From: Duganella levis
GTDB taxonomy: Bacteria; Pseudomonadota; Gammaproteobacteria; Burkholderiales; Burkholderiaceae_D
Direction of reading: 5' to 3'
Assembly: GCF_009857605.1 (NCBI RefSeq)
Contig: NZ_WWCT01000016.1
Coordinates: forward strand, 62,001-126,000
DNA length: 64,000 bases
Shown here: one piece after another, positions 54,486-63,369 of the stretch
Numbering within the stretch: position 1 is the stretch's first letter
Layout of the letters: each line of letters starts with the position of its first letter
Made by a program: the position numbers and the translations under genes
Notes under the pieces: model-generated
The model's database searches: none
What the model saw: only the letters and a program-made list of their open reading frames with translations
Told to the model about the DNA's origin: nothing

Positions 54486-56078
54486 TCAGCTCAGCGCCAA
54501 CAGCGGCCGGCGCAACTCCGCGCCGCCTTGCGCCAGGCGGAATACGCCAACGCAGCCGGTCAGATAGCTGGCCTGCTCCTGCATGCTGCCCGCCGCCGCT
54601 GCGGCCTGCTCCACCAGTGCCGCATTCTGCTGCGTCACCGCGTCCATTTCCGTAATCGCCTGATTGACATGACCGATGCCGGTGCTCTGTTCGCGCGATG
54701 CATCGCTGATGGCCGCCATGATCTGCGTCACCCGCGACACGCTGCTCACCACCTGCGCCATGGTGCTGCCGGCTTGTTCCACCAGGCTCTGGCCGGCGGC
54801 GATGCTGGCCACCGAGTTATCAATCAGCTGCTTCACCTCGCGCGCCGCCGCCGCACTGCGTTGCGCCAGGTTGCGCACTTCGGTCGCCACCACCGCAAAG
54901 CCGCGTCCCTGATCGCCGGCGCGCGCCGCCTCCACTGCGGCATTCAGCGCCAGGATATTGGTCTGGAAGGCGATACCGTCGATCACGCCGATGATATCGA
55001 CCACGCGGCTAGAGGCGTTGTTGATGTCGCCCATGGTCTGGATCACGCGGTCGATCACCTGCCCGCCCTGCTGCGCCACCTGCGCCGTGGTCTGCACCAG
55101 CTCATTGGCCTGGTGCGCATTCTCCGCATTCTGCCGCACTGCGGCGGTCAACTGCTCCATCGACGCCGCCGTCTCCTCCAGCGAACTGGCCTGGGTCTCG
55201 GTGCGCGTCGACAAATCCAGGTTGCCGACCGCGATCTGGCTGGACGCCGTGGCGATGGTCTCGGCGCTGCCGCGTATTTCGCCGATGGTGCCGACCAGGT
55301 TGTGCTGCATGGTGTGCATCGCATGCAGCAGGCTGCTGTCGTCGCCCACGCTCAGCACCACCGGCTTGCTCAGGTCATTGGTGGCGATGCGGTTGGCCAC
55401 TGCCACCGCATACTCCGGCGCGCCGCCCAGCGCCCGGCTCAAGCTGCGGTTGACCGCACCGGACACCAACAGCAGTAAGGTACCCGCAGCCACCAGGCCA
55501 AGCGCCGAAATCATCAGAGAGCGATGGAAGTCCGCTTCGATATCGTCGGTATAGACGCCGGTCAGGAATACCCAGCCCCACGGCTTGTAGCTGCTGACGC
55601 GCGCCAGCTTGGGCGTGGCTTCCTGCTTGCCGGGACGCTGCCACAGGAAATGCACAAAGCCGCTGCCCTCCGCCGTGGCGGCGATGCGCGCGAACTCGCG
55701 GAAGATATAAATGCCATCGGCGTCGCGGAAGTCCAGCATATTCTTGCCGTTGGAGGCGGGATTACCGGGATTCTGCAAAATCGTACCGTCCGCGCTGATC
55801 AACGACACATAGCTATCGCCGGCGTAACGGATGCTGTCCAGCGTTGTCATGGCGCGCCGCTGGGCGCCGGCCAGGTCGGTCTTGCCGCTACTGGCTTCCG
55901 CCGCATAGCGCCGCACGATATTCAGCGCGGCGTCATTCATATCCGTCAGCGCCTGCCGGCGTTCCTCGAAGCGCGTGGTGCGCAATTGCAGCGCATCGAT
56001 TACCGCCACGGCGGTCAGGCAAAACATGGCACAAATCACTGGCAGCCACAGTTTCTGTTTAAAGGTCAGCGTAGGCAT
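54486..56078 (-). CDS. Methyl-accepting chemotaxis protein with single Cache sensor
   Basis: A 530-residue chemoreceptor. The N-terminal helix (~10-30) is followed by an sCache_2 periplasmic sensor (~35-185, with [28 protein letters not shown] and [20 protein letters not shown] in outline), a second helix (~190-210), HAMP and signalling region with [21 protein letters not shown]. sCache_2 receptors often sense small organic acids, which is family knowledge. It is a single-gene unit, divergent from the cytochrome c gene with 165 bases between. The ATG follows CGGAGAAC. Confidence 0.94.
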   Translation of the reverse strand: MPTLTFKQKLWLPVICAMFCLTAVAVIDALQLRTTRFEERRQALTDMNDAALNIVRRYAAEASSGKTDLAGAQRRAMTTLDSIRYAGDSYVSLISADGTILQNPGNPASNGKNMLDFRDADGIYIFREFARIAATAEGSGFVHFLWQRPGKQEATPKLARVSSYKPWGWVFLTGVYTDDIEADFHRSLMISALGLVAAGTLLLLVSGAVNRSLSRALGGAPEYAVAVANRIATNDLSKPVVLSVGDDSSLLHAMHTMQHNLVGTIGEIRGSAETIATASSQIAVGNLDLSTRTETQASSLEETAASMEQLTAAVRQNAENAHQANELVQTTAQVAQQGGQVIDRVIQTMGDINNASSRVVDIIGVIDGIAFQTNILALNAAVEAARAGDQGRGFAVVATEVRNLAQRSAAAAREVKQLIDNSVASIAAGQSLVEQAGSTMAQVVSSVSRVTQIMAAISDASREQSTGIGHVNQAITEMDAVTQQNAALVEQAAAAAGSMQEQASYLTGCVGVFRLAQGGAELRRPLLALS

Positions 56079-56166
56079 GGCGTTCTCCGTCGGGATAGTC
56101 AGACATCCGACTATAATTGATCAATCGATTAATTACAATCCGTCCAGCCATGCAGTTTCGGAATAG

Positions 56167-56185
56167 TCACCATGCCATATGGTGA
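56167..56185. promoter_or_regulatory. Palindrome upstream of the aldehyde oxidoreductase operon
   Basis: Perfect 7-base arms TCACCAT and ATGGTGA are spaced by GCCAT, 58 bases before the cytochrome start in the 165-base divergent region. It could be an operator for the LysR protein at the far end of the operon, or for another regulator. The call rests on symmetry and position only. Confidence 0.4.
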
Positions 56186-56243
56186 GTTACCAAGCCGCGC
56201 CGCCGATGGCAAAGTAGCACCATGGACCAAAAAGGGAACTCCA

Positions 56244-57509
56244 ATGAAAACAAAAACCTGGATCTGGATCGCCGGCGTGCTGGTCGCCGGCGGCGTAGCG
56301 GCGGCGGCATGGATGATCCAGCCGGCCATCGCGCCCATCCAGCCACCATCACCGAATGATTTCAGCAGTGACAGCATCGCACGCGGCGCCCGTGTCGTCG
56401 CCCAGGGCGATTGCATGGTCTGCCACACCTCAGCCGGCGGCGCGCCTTACGCCGGCAGCCTGCCTTTGCGCACGCCGTTCGGCACCATCTATACCACCAA
56501 CATCACGCCCGACGCGGCGACCGGCATCGGCAACTGGTCGCTGGCCGCGTTCACGCGCGCGCTGCGGCATGGCGTGGCGCGTGACGGCCACCTGCTCTAC
56601 CCTGCATTCCCCTACATTCACTACACGCGCATGTCCAGCGCCGACATCAGCGACGCCTACGCCTACCTGATGACGCGCACGCCGGTGGTGTCCCGCGCGC
56701 CGGACAACGACCTGCTGCTGCCATTGCGCTTCCGCCCGATGCTGGCCGGCTGGAACCTGTTGTATCTGCGTCCTGGTGCTGAGGCGGACAATCCGGCGCA
56801 AAGCGTTGAATGGAACCGTGGCCGCTACCTGGTGGACGGCGCCGGCCATTGCGCCTCGTGCCATAGCACGCTGGACCCGATCGGCGGCGAACGCAGCCCC
56901 GCCTTCAGCGGCGGCAATATCGACGGCTGGGATGCACCGGCGCTGACCGCGCTGCTGCAAACGCCCAAGCCATGGAATCGTGAACAGCTGGCACACTATC
57001 TGCGCCATGGCTGGTCGCCGGAACATGGCGCCGCCGCCGGCCCGATGGGCCCAGTGGCACACAGCCTGTCGCAGGTGCCGGAGGCGGATACCAACGCCAT
57101 CGCCACCTACATCATGTCGCTGCAAAGTTTGGCCACCAAAGCTGCACCAGCCGCCGCCAGCACCAGCACCGACGTCGCCCGCGTCCAGCAAGGCGCCATC
57201 CTGTTTGCCGGCGCCTGCGCCAGCTGTCATGGCACGGCCGCGCCGATGATGGCGGCCGGCGGCCGTCCATCGCTGGCCCTGAGCAGCGCCGTCACCGGCG
57301 ACAAGCCGGACAACCTGATACAGATCGTGCTGAATGGCGTGCCATGGGTCCATCCGGAACCAAGCACCTTCATGCCGCCGTTTGCCGCCGTGCTGACCGA
57401 CACGCAGATCGCCAGCATCGCCGCCTACGTCCGCGCCGACATCGGCAAGCGTCCCGCATGGTCCGACGTTGAGCAGCGCACCACCAAGATCCGCAAGGAG
57501 AACCAATAA
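56244..57509 (+). CDS. Three-heme cytochrome c subunit of a periplasmic dehydrogenase
   Basis: A 421-residue exported protein with an N-terminal membrane anchor (WIWIAGVLVAGGVAAAAWMI, ~6-25). Three CxxCH heme sites are at residues 57-61 (CMVCH), 203-207 (CASCH) and 325-329 (CASCH). This is the electron-transfer subunit found with alcohol or aldehyde dehydrogenases that deliver electrons to terminal oxidases. The start is preceded by AAAGGGA. Its stop overlaps the start of the 2Fe-2S gene (TAATG). It takes electrons from the molybdenum enzyme encoded downstream. Confidence 0.94.
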   Translation: MKTKTWIWIAGVLVAGGVAAAAWMIQPAIAPIQPPSPNDFSSDSIARGARVVAQGDCMVCHTSAGGAPYAGSLPLRTPFGTIYTTNITPDAATGIGNWSLAAFTRALRHGVARDGHLLYPAFPYIHYTRMSSADISDAYAYLMTRTPVVSRAPDNDLLLPLRFRPMLAGWNLLYLRPGAEADNPAQSVEWNRGRYLVDGAGHCASCHSTLDPIGGERSPAFSGGNIDGWDAPALTALLQTPKPWNREQLAHYLRHGWSPEHGAAAGPMGPVAHSLSQVPEADTNAIATYIMSLQSLATKAAPAAASTSTDVARVQQGAILFAGACASCHGTAAPMMAAGGRPSLALSSAVTGDKPDNLIQIVLNGVPWVHPEPSTFMPPFAAVLTDTQIASIAAYVRADIGKRPAWSDVEQRTTKIRKENQ

Positions 57510-57982
57510 TGAGCACCCTGATTGTGAATGGCGTCCGCCATACGCTGGACATCGATCCCTCGACGCCGCTGCTGTACGCGCTGCGCAACCAGCTGGAACT
57601 GAACGGCGCCAAATTCGGCTGCGGCATGGGACAATGCGGCGCCTGCACCGTCATGCTGGATGGCCAGCCGGTATTCAGCTGCCTGACGCCGGTGACCGCG
57701 TGCGAAGGCCGCCAGGTGCGCACCATCGAAGGCCTGGGCACTGCCGAAAAGCCGGGCAAGCTGCAAGCGTCGTTCATCAAGCACCAGGCGGCGCAGTGCG
57801 GCTATTGCATCGCCGGCATGGTGATGCGCGCGCAAGCGCTGCTGGAACAGAATCCGCATCCGACCGAAACGCAGATCCGCACCCACATGGAGCCTAATCT
57901 TTGCCGCTGCGGCACCCATATGCGCATCATCGCCGCCATCAAGGAAGTGACACAGGATCAAGGACGGGGAGCGAAATCATGA
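57509..57982 (+). CDS. 2Fe-2S subunit of an isoquinoline/aldehyde oxidoreductase (IorA type)
   Basis: A 157-residue electron-transfer subunit of the xanthine dehydrogenase family. The plant-type ferredoxin cluster uses C38, C43, C46 and C58 (CGMGQCGAC). The second cluster uses C97, C100, C132 and C134 (CGYC, CRC). The length matches IorA/CoxS-type subunits. The start overlaps the cytochrome stop and the stop overlaps the molybdenum subunit start, so all three are translationally coupled. It lacks its own export signal and would be carried out with the Tat-dependent large subunit. Confidence 0.95.
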   Translation: MSTLIVNGVRHTLDIDPSTPLLYALRNQLELNGAKFGCGMGQCGACTVMLDGQPVFSCLTPVTACEGRQVRTIEGLGTAEKPGKLQASFIKHQAAQCGYCIAGMVMRAQALLEQNPHPTETQIRTHMEPNLCRCGTHMRIIAAIKEVTQDQGRGAKS

Positions 57983-60207
57983 GCGACGACATCATCGACC
58001 TGCGCCGCCGCACCATCCTCAGCGCCGGTGCGCTGGTGCTGGGCTTTACCATGCTGCCGCGCCGCGCGCTGGCGGAATTCAACGGCATGGGCGTGCCGCC
58101 GGTCGCCAATAAGGAGCTGGCAGGCAGCCTGCAACGCACGCCCATGCTGGACGCCTGGATCAAGATCGCGCCGGACGGCAAGGTCACCGTCTTCACCGGC
58201 AAGGTGGAACTGGGCACCGGCGTGCGCACCGCATTGCTGCAAGTAGCGGCCGAACAGCTGGACGTGGCGCCGGCCGCCGTCAACTTCATCACCGCCGACA
58301 CCAGCCTGACGCCGAACGAAGGCTTCACCGCCGGCAGCCACACCATGGCGGACAGCGGCACCGCGCTGCTGAACGCCGCCGCGCAAGTGCGCGCGCTGGT
58401 GGTGCAAGGCGCCGCGGCCCAGTTCAAGCTCGCTCCGGAAACGCTCAAGACCAGCAACGGCAAGGTGATTGCGCCGGATGGCCGCACCATGCATTACGGC
58501 GAAGCGGTGAGCGGCATCGACCTGCACCGCGCGGCACAAGTCAAATCGCCGCTGAAGAACGTCAACGACTACACGCTGATAGGCCATTCGCTGCCGCGCG
58601 TGGACATTCCCGCCAAGCTGACCGGCGGCGCCGCTTATGTGCAGGACATGCGTCCGCCCGGCATGGTGCACGCGCGCGTGGTGCGTCCTCCGGCCTATGG
58701 CGCCAAGCTGCTGTCGGCGGATACCGTCGGCGTGGCGCGCATGCCCGGTGTGCTGAAAGTCCACGTGGACGGCAATTACCTGGCCGTGATCGCCGACGGC
58801 GAATGGCAGGCGATACAAGCCATGCGCGCATTGTCGGCCAGCGCCAAATGGCAACGCGGACCGGCGCTGCCGTCGCCGGCCAACATCCACGCCACGCTGC
58901 GCGCGCTGCCGTCGCAGGACATCGTGATCGACGACAGACACGGTAGCGGCATCAAGCCGGTACTGACGCTGAAACGCCGCTACACCAAGCAATACGTGCT
59001 GCATGGCTCGATCGGCCCATCGTGTTCGGTGGCGCTGCTAGAGCAAGGCGCCATGACGGTGTGGACCCACACGCAAGGCGTCTACCCGCTGCGCGCCGCG
59101 CTGGCGGAGATGCTGTCGATGAAGTTTGAACAGGTACGCTGCATTCATACCGAAAGCGCCGGCTGCTATGGCCAGAATGGCGCTGACGACGTGGCAGCCG
59201 ATGCCGCCCTTCTGGCGCGCGTCATGCCCGGCCGCCCGGTGCGGGTCCAGCTGATGCGCGACCAGGAAAACCAGTGGGAGCCCTACGCGCCGGCCATGAG
59301 CACCCAACTGGCGGCATCGCTGGACGCCAGCGGCAAGATCTGCGACTGGCAGTACGAATTATGGAGCGGCTCGCACAACGAACGTCCCGGCAACGCCGGC
59401 AAGCTGATACCGGCGCAACTGCTGGCCAAGGCCTTTATCCCGAGTCCCTCGCAACCGATGCCGATGCCGGAAGGTGGCGGCGACCGCAACGCCATTCCGC
59501 TGTACACGCTGCCGCAGGCGAAGATCATCAACCACTTCCTGCCGGTGACGCCGCTGCGCAGTTCCGCCATGCGTTCGCTGGGTGCGCACATCAACCTGTT
59601 CGCGATTGAAGGCATGATGGATGAACTGGCGGCGGCGGCCCATGCCGATCCGGTGGAATTCCGCCTGCGTCACCTGGACGACCCACGAGCGCGCGACGTC
59701 ATCGAACGCGCCGCCAAACAGTTCGGCTGGAACCAGCGCCAGCGCCGCCGCGACCATGGTTTCGGCTTTGCCTTCGGCCAGTACAAGAACATCATGGCGT
59801 ATGTGGGGCTGGCGGTGGAGGTCCGCGTCGAGCGCAGCACCGGTGCGGTGCACATCGTGCGCGTAACGGCGGCGGTGGATTGTGGCCAGGGCGTCAACCC
59901 GGACGGCATTCGCAACCAGATTGAAGGCGGCATCCTGCAATCGTCCAGCTGGACGCTGTATGAACAGCTGCAATTCACGCCGGAAGGCATCACCAGCGTG
60001 GACTGGGCCAGCTATCCGATCATGCGTTACTCGAATGTGCCGGACAAGGTCGATGTGATCCTGATCGACCGTCCCGGCGCGCCACTCCTCGGCGTGGCCG
60101 AAGCAGCGCAAGCGCCGATGGCGGGGGCGCTGGGCAACGCACTGGCCGACGCCACCGGCAAACGCTGGTTCGACTTGCCGCTGGCCGGACCGCAGCTAAG
60201 GAGTTAA
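57979..60207 (+). CDS. Molybdopterin-binding aldehyde oxidoreductase subunit (IorB type, Tat-exported)
   Basis: A 742-residue large subunit. A twin-arginine signal is present at residues ~8-34 (RRRTILSAGALVLG...RRALA), so the mature enzyme should be periplasmic. Molybdopterin-binding regions include FTGKVELGTGVRTALLQVAAEQLDV, TAGSHTMADSGTALLNAAAQVRAL and CGQGVNPDGIRNQIEGGILQ in outline. The family oxidises aldehydes or N-heterocycles by hydroxylation at molybdenum. Electrons pass to the 2Fe-2S subunit and then the cytochrome. The substrate cannot be told from sequence. No XdhC-type maturation factor is next to it. The end overlaps the convergent LysR gene by 12 bases. Confidence 0.94.
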   Translation: MSDDIIDLRRRTILSAGALVLGFTMLPRRALAEFNGMGVPPVANKELAGSLQRTPMLDAWIKIAPDGKVTVFTGKVELGTGVRTALLQVAAEQLDVAPAAVNFITADTSLTPNEGFTAGSHTMADSGTALLNAAAQVRALVVQGAAAQFKLAPETLKTSNGKVIAPDGRTMHYGEAVSGIDLHRAAQVKSPLKNVNDYTLIGHSLPRVDIPAKLTGGAAYVQDMRPPGMVHARVVRPPAYGAKLLSADTVGVARMPGVLKVHVDGNYLAVIADGEWQAIQAMRALSASAKWQRGPALPSPANIHATLRALPSQDIVIDDRHGSGIKPVLTLKRRYTKQYVLHGSIGPSCSVALLEQGAMTVWTHTQGVYPLRAALAEMLSMKFEQVRCIHTESAGCYGQNGADDVAADAALLARVMPGRPVRVQLMRDQENQWEPYAPAMSTQLAASLDASGKICDWQYELWSGSHNERPGNAGKLIPAQLLAKAFIPSPSQPMPMPEGGGDRNAIPLYTLPQAKIINHFLPVTPLRSSAMRSLGAHINLFAIEGMMDELAAAAHADPVEFRLRHLDDPRARDVIERAAKQFGWNQRQRRRDHGFGFAFGQYKNIMAYVGLAVEVRVERSTGAVHIVRVTAAVDCGQGVNPDGIRNQIEGGILQSSSWTLYEQLQFTPEGITSVDWASYPIMRYSNVPDKVDVILIDRPGAPLLGVAEAAQAPMAGALGNALADATGKRWFDLPLAGPQLRS

Positions 60208-61080
60208 CAGCTCTTCGACGAAGGCCACAAACGCACGCGCCTTGGCGCTGGCCTTGCGGCCGGCCGGGAACACCGCCCACAGGTCCATGGCCGGCAGCGT
60301 CCAACCGGGCAGCACGCGCTGCACCTGGCCGCTGGCCAGCTCGGGACCGAACATCCACTCCGAGGTGATGGCGATACCCATATCCGCCAGCACCGCCGCG
60401 CGCACGCCCTCAGCCGCCGACACGCGCAAGCGGCCGTCCAGCGTCACCGGTTCCTGCATCTCGCCACACTGGAACAGGCAGGTCGCACCGCCACCGGCGC
60501 GGTGATACACCACCGCCTGATGCCGCGCCAGATCCGACGGATGGAGCGGCACGCCATGACGTTCCAGATAGGCCGGCGTGGCCAGCACCGCGCGCGGACT
60601 GCGGCTGATACGGCGCGCCGTCATGGCGGAATCGCTCAAGGCGCCGAGACGCAGCGCCACATCGATGCCGCCTTCCAGCAGGTCGATATTGCGGTCGTCC
60701 AGCACTATATCCAGCGAAATTTGCGGATGCTGGTCGAGAAAGCGCTGTATATGCGGCATGACGTGCAGCCGCGCCAACGTCACCGGCGCCGTCACCACCA
60801 ACTTGCCATCCATGCCGGCGCTGGCGCCACGAGCGCTGTTGTCCGCCTCGGCGGCGGCGTCCAGTGCCCGCCGCGCGCCACGATAATAGGCCAGCCCCGA
60901 CTCGGTTGGCGTCAGCCCGCGGTTGGAGCGCAGCAGCAGCTGCACGCCAAGATCGGCCTCCAGCTGCGCCACCACCTTGGAGACACTGGGCTGGCCCACA
61001 TCCAGGCGGCGGGCGGCGCCCGAAAACGAGCCCGCCTCCACCACATGGACCAGCGTTTCCATCGCCTGCCATCGGTCCAT
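60196..61080 (-). CDS. LysR-family regulator next to the aldehyde oxidoreductase and OYE genes
   Basis: A 294-residue regulator. The helix-turn-helix (VVEAGSFSGAARRLDVGQPSVSKVVAQLEADLG in outline, residues ~13-45) is followed by an effector domain with GGIDVALRLGALSDSAMTAR. It lies 2 bases after the OYE gene on the same strand and overlaps the end of the molybdenum enzyme gene by 12 bases. It may control the OYE gene, itself, or the oxidoreductase operon. Confidence 0.91.
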   Translation of the reverse strand: MDRWQAMETLVHVVEAGSFSGAARRLDVGQPSVSKVVAQLEADLGVQLLLRSNRGLTPTESGLAYYRGARRALDAAAEADNSARGASAGMDGKLVVTAPVTLARLHVMPHIQRFLDQHPQISLDIVLDDRNIDLLEGGIDVALRLGALSDSAMTARRISRSPRAVLATPAYLERHGVPLHPSDLARHQAVVYHRAGGGATCLFQCGEMQEPVTLDGRLRVSAAEGVRAAVLADMGIAITSEWMFGPELASGQVQRVLPGWTLPAMDLWAVFPAGRKASAKARAFVAFVEELLTP

Positions 61081-61082
61081 GA

Positions 61083-62177
61083 TTAGCCCAGCGTCGGATA
61101 GTCGGTGTAACCGCGCTCGGTGCCGCCGTAGAACGAGAACGGATCCGGCTGGTTATACGGGCCACCGGCGGCAATCCGCGCCACCAGGTCGGGATTGGAC
61201 ACGTACTGGCGGCCAAACGCCACCATATCGGCCTTGCCCTGTTCCACCAGCTGCTGCGCGTCGTCCGGTGTCAGGCCGGCGTTGGCGATCAACACGCCGC
61301 TGTAATTGCTGCGAATGATGTCGAGGATCTTTGGCATATCCGCCACGCCGCCCCAGGCGTTGGTGTCGGCGCCGTGGATGTAGCCGATGCCGTATTCATT
61401 CAGCATGCGCGCCACGTAGCCATAGGTTGCGGCGACATCCGTATCGGTAGCGTTGTTGTAGGCGGCGTAAGGCGAGATGCGCACGCCTATGCGCTGTTTC
61501 GGGAACACCGTCAACACGGCCTCGATCACCAGCCGCAGGAAGCGCGCGCGGTTTTCCACGCTGCCGCCAAATTCGTCGGTGCGGCGATTGACCAGCGGCG
61601 ACAGGAACTGCTGCGGCAAGTAGCCGTTGGCAGCGTGGATCTCCACGCCATCCAGCCCGGCGCGTTTGGCGTTTTCGGCGCCGACGCGGAACTCCTCAAC
61701 GGCCGCATACACTTCTGCATTGGTCATGGCGCGCGACGGCGAGGCGTAGATGCGGGTGTAGTAGCCGTTGCGCAGCGCGCCGTAGACCTGCAACAGTCCC
61801 AGGTCGTCGTTATAGCCAGATGGCGACAGCGGCTCGGCGCCTTTCAGCAGCGAATACGAGCTTACGCGGCCGCTATGCCACAGCTGCATGAACATCTTGC
61901 CGCCGGCAGCGTGTACCTGCTCGGTGACGCGGCGCCAGCCGGCTACCTGCGCATCGTTATAGATCGCCGGCGCCAGTTCGAAGGCGGCCGAATTGGGCGA
62001 CACGTTGGTGGCTTCGGTGATGATCAGCCCCGCCGTGGCGCGCTGCGCATAGTATTCGGCGTTGAGCGCGACCGGTACGCCATCCTCGCCGGCGCGGGCA
62101 CGGGTGATCGGCGCCATGGCGATGCGGTTGTTGAAGGTGACGTCGCCGATCTGGATCGATTGCAGTAGCTGGTTCAT
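61083..62177 (-). CDS. Old Yellow Enzyme family alkene reductase (third copy)
   Basis: A 364-residue FMN-dependent ene-reductase. It has IAMAPITRARA near the start, the His/Asn pair in EIHAANGYLPQQFLSPLVNRRTDEFGGS in outline, and GRQYVSNPDLVARI with GGTERGYTDYP at the end. It is closer to the plant OPR or fungal OYE pattern than the tandem pair at 32733-34940 (HAANGYLPQQFL instead of HAANGYL(V/F)D(T/Q)FLQDG). The ATG is preceded by CGGAG. It is co-transcribed with a LysR gene downstream and divergent from a TehA-like gene. Confidence 0.93.
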   Translation of the reverse strand: MNQLLQSIQIGDVTFNNRIAMAPITRARAGEDGVPVALNAEYYAQRATAGLIITEATNVSPNSAAFELAPAIYNDAQVAGWRRVTEQVHAAGGKMFMQLWHSGRVSSYSLLKGAEPLSPSGYNDDLGLLQVYGALRNGYYTRIYASPSRAMTNAEVYAAVEEFRVGAENAKRAGLDGVEIHAANGYLPQQFLSPLVNRRTDEFGGSVENRARFLRLVIEAVLTVFPKQRIGVRISPYAAYNNATDTDVAATYGYVARMLNEYGIGYIHGADTNAWGGVADMPKILDIIRSNYSGVLIANAGLTPDDAQQLVEQGKADMVAFGRQYVSNPDLVARIAAGGPYNQPDPFSFYGGTERGYTDYPTLG

Positions 62178-62260
62178 GGTAATGACTCCGGGTGAGTAGT
62201 AGATGAGTCACTGTACCGCCTGCGCCGCGCGGCGATAAGACGGCGCGGCTCATCAACACC

Positions 62261-62277
62261 TTTGCGCAAAGCGCAAA
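62261..62277. promoter_or_regulatory. Palindrome between the OYE and TehA-like genes
   Basis: Perfect 6-base arms TTTGCG and CGCAAA with a 5-base spacer lie in the 217-base divergent region, 84 bases before the OYE start and about 118 before the TehA-like ATG. It could be an operator or part of a hairpin. No family is identified. Confidence 0.35.
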
Positions 62278-62394
62278 AATCAGCACAGACCGGATTCGGT
62301 GCTACATTGGCAGGATTCGATCCATCTGACTGATTTATGCCGCCGGCAGTAGCGCCTAAAATCGACACATCGATCACTTACTGCCACCAACATC

Positions 62395-63369
62395 ATGAAA
62401 ACCAAACTGCTACCCGCATCATTCTTCGCCCTTACATTGGGGTTGGCCGAAACCGGCAATGCCTGGCGCTTCGCCCACAACCTGTGGGCCTTGCCGCCGC
62501 TGGCGGGCGAACTGCTGCAAGCACTGGCCGTGCTGTCCTTCCTGGTATTTGGCGCGCTGTACGCGCACAAATGGCTGGCGCACAGCGCTGCCGCCATCGC
62601 CGAGACGCGCGACCCGGTGCAATCGTCCTTCCTGGCGCTGATCCCGGAATCGCTGATCCTGGTGGCGCTGGCGCTGCAACCGTATGCACTGTCCAGCGCC
62701 AAGCCGCTGTTCTGGATCGGCTCCGCCGCCAACGTCGCTTACGGCGCATGGCGCATGGCCGCGCACTGGAGCAGCCAGCGTGACGCCGCGCAGATCGTGC
62801 CGCCGCTGTACCTGCCCTACACCGCCAGCGTGTTGGTGAACGCCCTCGCCGCCGGCATCTTCGGCTATACCGACTACGGCTGGATGCTGTTCGGCGCCGG
62901 CGGCATCTCGTGGCTGATACTCGATTCGACCATCACCCACCAGTTGATGACCGGCGGCCTGTCCGACAAGACCCGCAACTTCATGGGCATCTACAGCGCG
63001 CCACCGGTGGTTGCGCTGGTCGCCTACCAGATACTGAGCGGCGCCAGCGTCAATCCCGCCATCACTTACGCGCTGGCCGGCTATTCGCTGTTCGTGTTTG
63101 CAGGCCTGGCACTGGCCATGCCTTGGTTGGCGCAGCAGGATTTCGCGCCGGGCTATTGGGCCTACACCTTCGGCCTTGCCACGCTGGGTCAAGGGCTGAT
63201 GCTGATGGCGGAACATCAGGGCAGCATGCTGCTGCAAGCCGTCGCCGGTGTCGTCTTCGCCGCCACTCTGCTGCTGGTGCTGTATGTGGCTTGGGGTTCA
63301 TTGCGATTGCTGGCGCGCGGCAGCTACTTCCCGACCGCGCCACTGCCGGTGGTGGGGCGGGCATCTTGA
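62395..63369 (+). CDS. TehA/SLAC1-family membrane transporter
   Basis: A 324-residue inner-membrane protein with about 10 transmembrane helices. The start LPASFFALTLGLAETGNAWRFA matches the TDT family (TehA, Mae1, SLAC1) consensus PASFFGMVLGLAGLGNAWR in outline. Members carry tellurite, dicarboxylates or small anions. The last codons overlap the TTG start of the next gene (TTGA). It is divergent from the OYE gene. The substrate is unknown; the SLAC1 link suggests anion movement. Confidence 0.88.
   Translation: MKTKLLPASFFALTLGLAETGNAWRFAHNLWALPPLAGELLQALAVLSFLVFGALYAHKWLAHSAAAIAETRDPVQSSFLALIPESLILVALALQPYALSSAKPLFWIGSAANVAYGAWRMAAHWSSQRDAAQIVPPLYLPYTASVLVNALAAGIFGYTDYGWMLFGAGGISWLILDSTITHQLMTGGLSDKTRNFMGIYSAPPVVALVAYQILSGASVNPAITYALAGYSLFVFAGLALAMPWLAQQDFAPGYWAYTFGLATLGQGLMLMAEHQGSMLLQAVAGVVFAATLLLVLYVAWGSLRLLARGSYFPTAPLPVVGRAS

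Noticed and set aside
51828-55478. A 1216-residue open frame on the plus strand
   Set aside because: It runs antisense to the GGDEF-EAL and chemoreceptor genes, is rich in His, Arg, Gln and Ala as is usual for antisense frames in GC-rich DNA, and crosses the gap between two genes. The opposite strand has clear domains.
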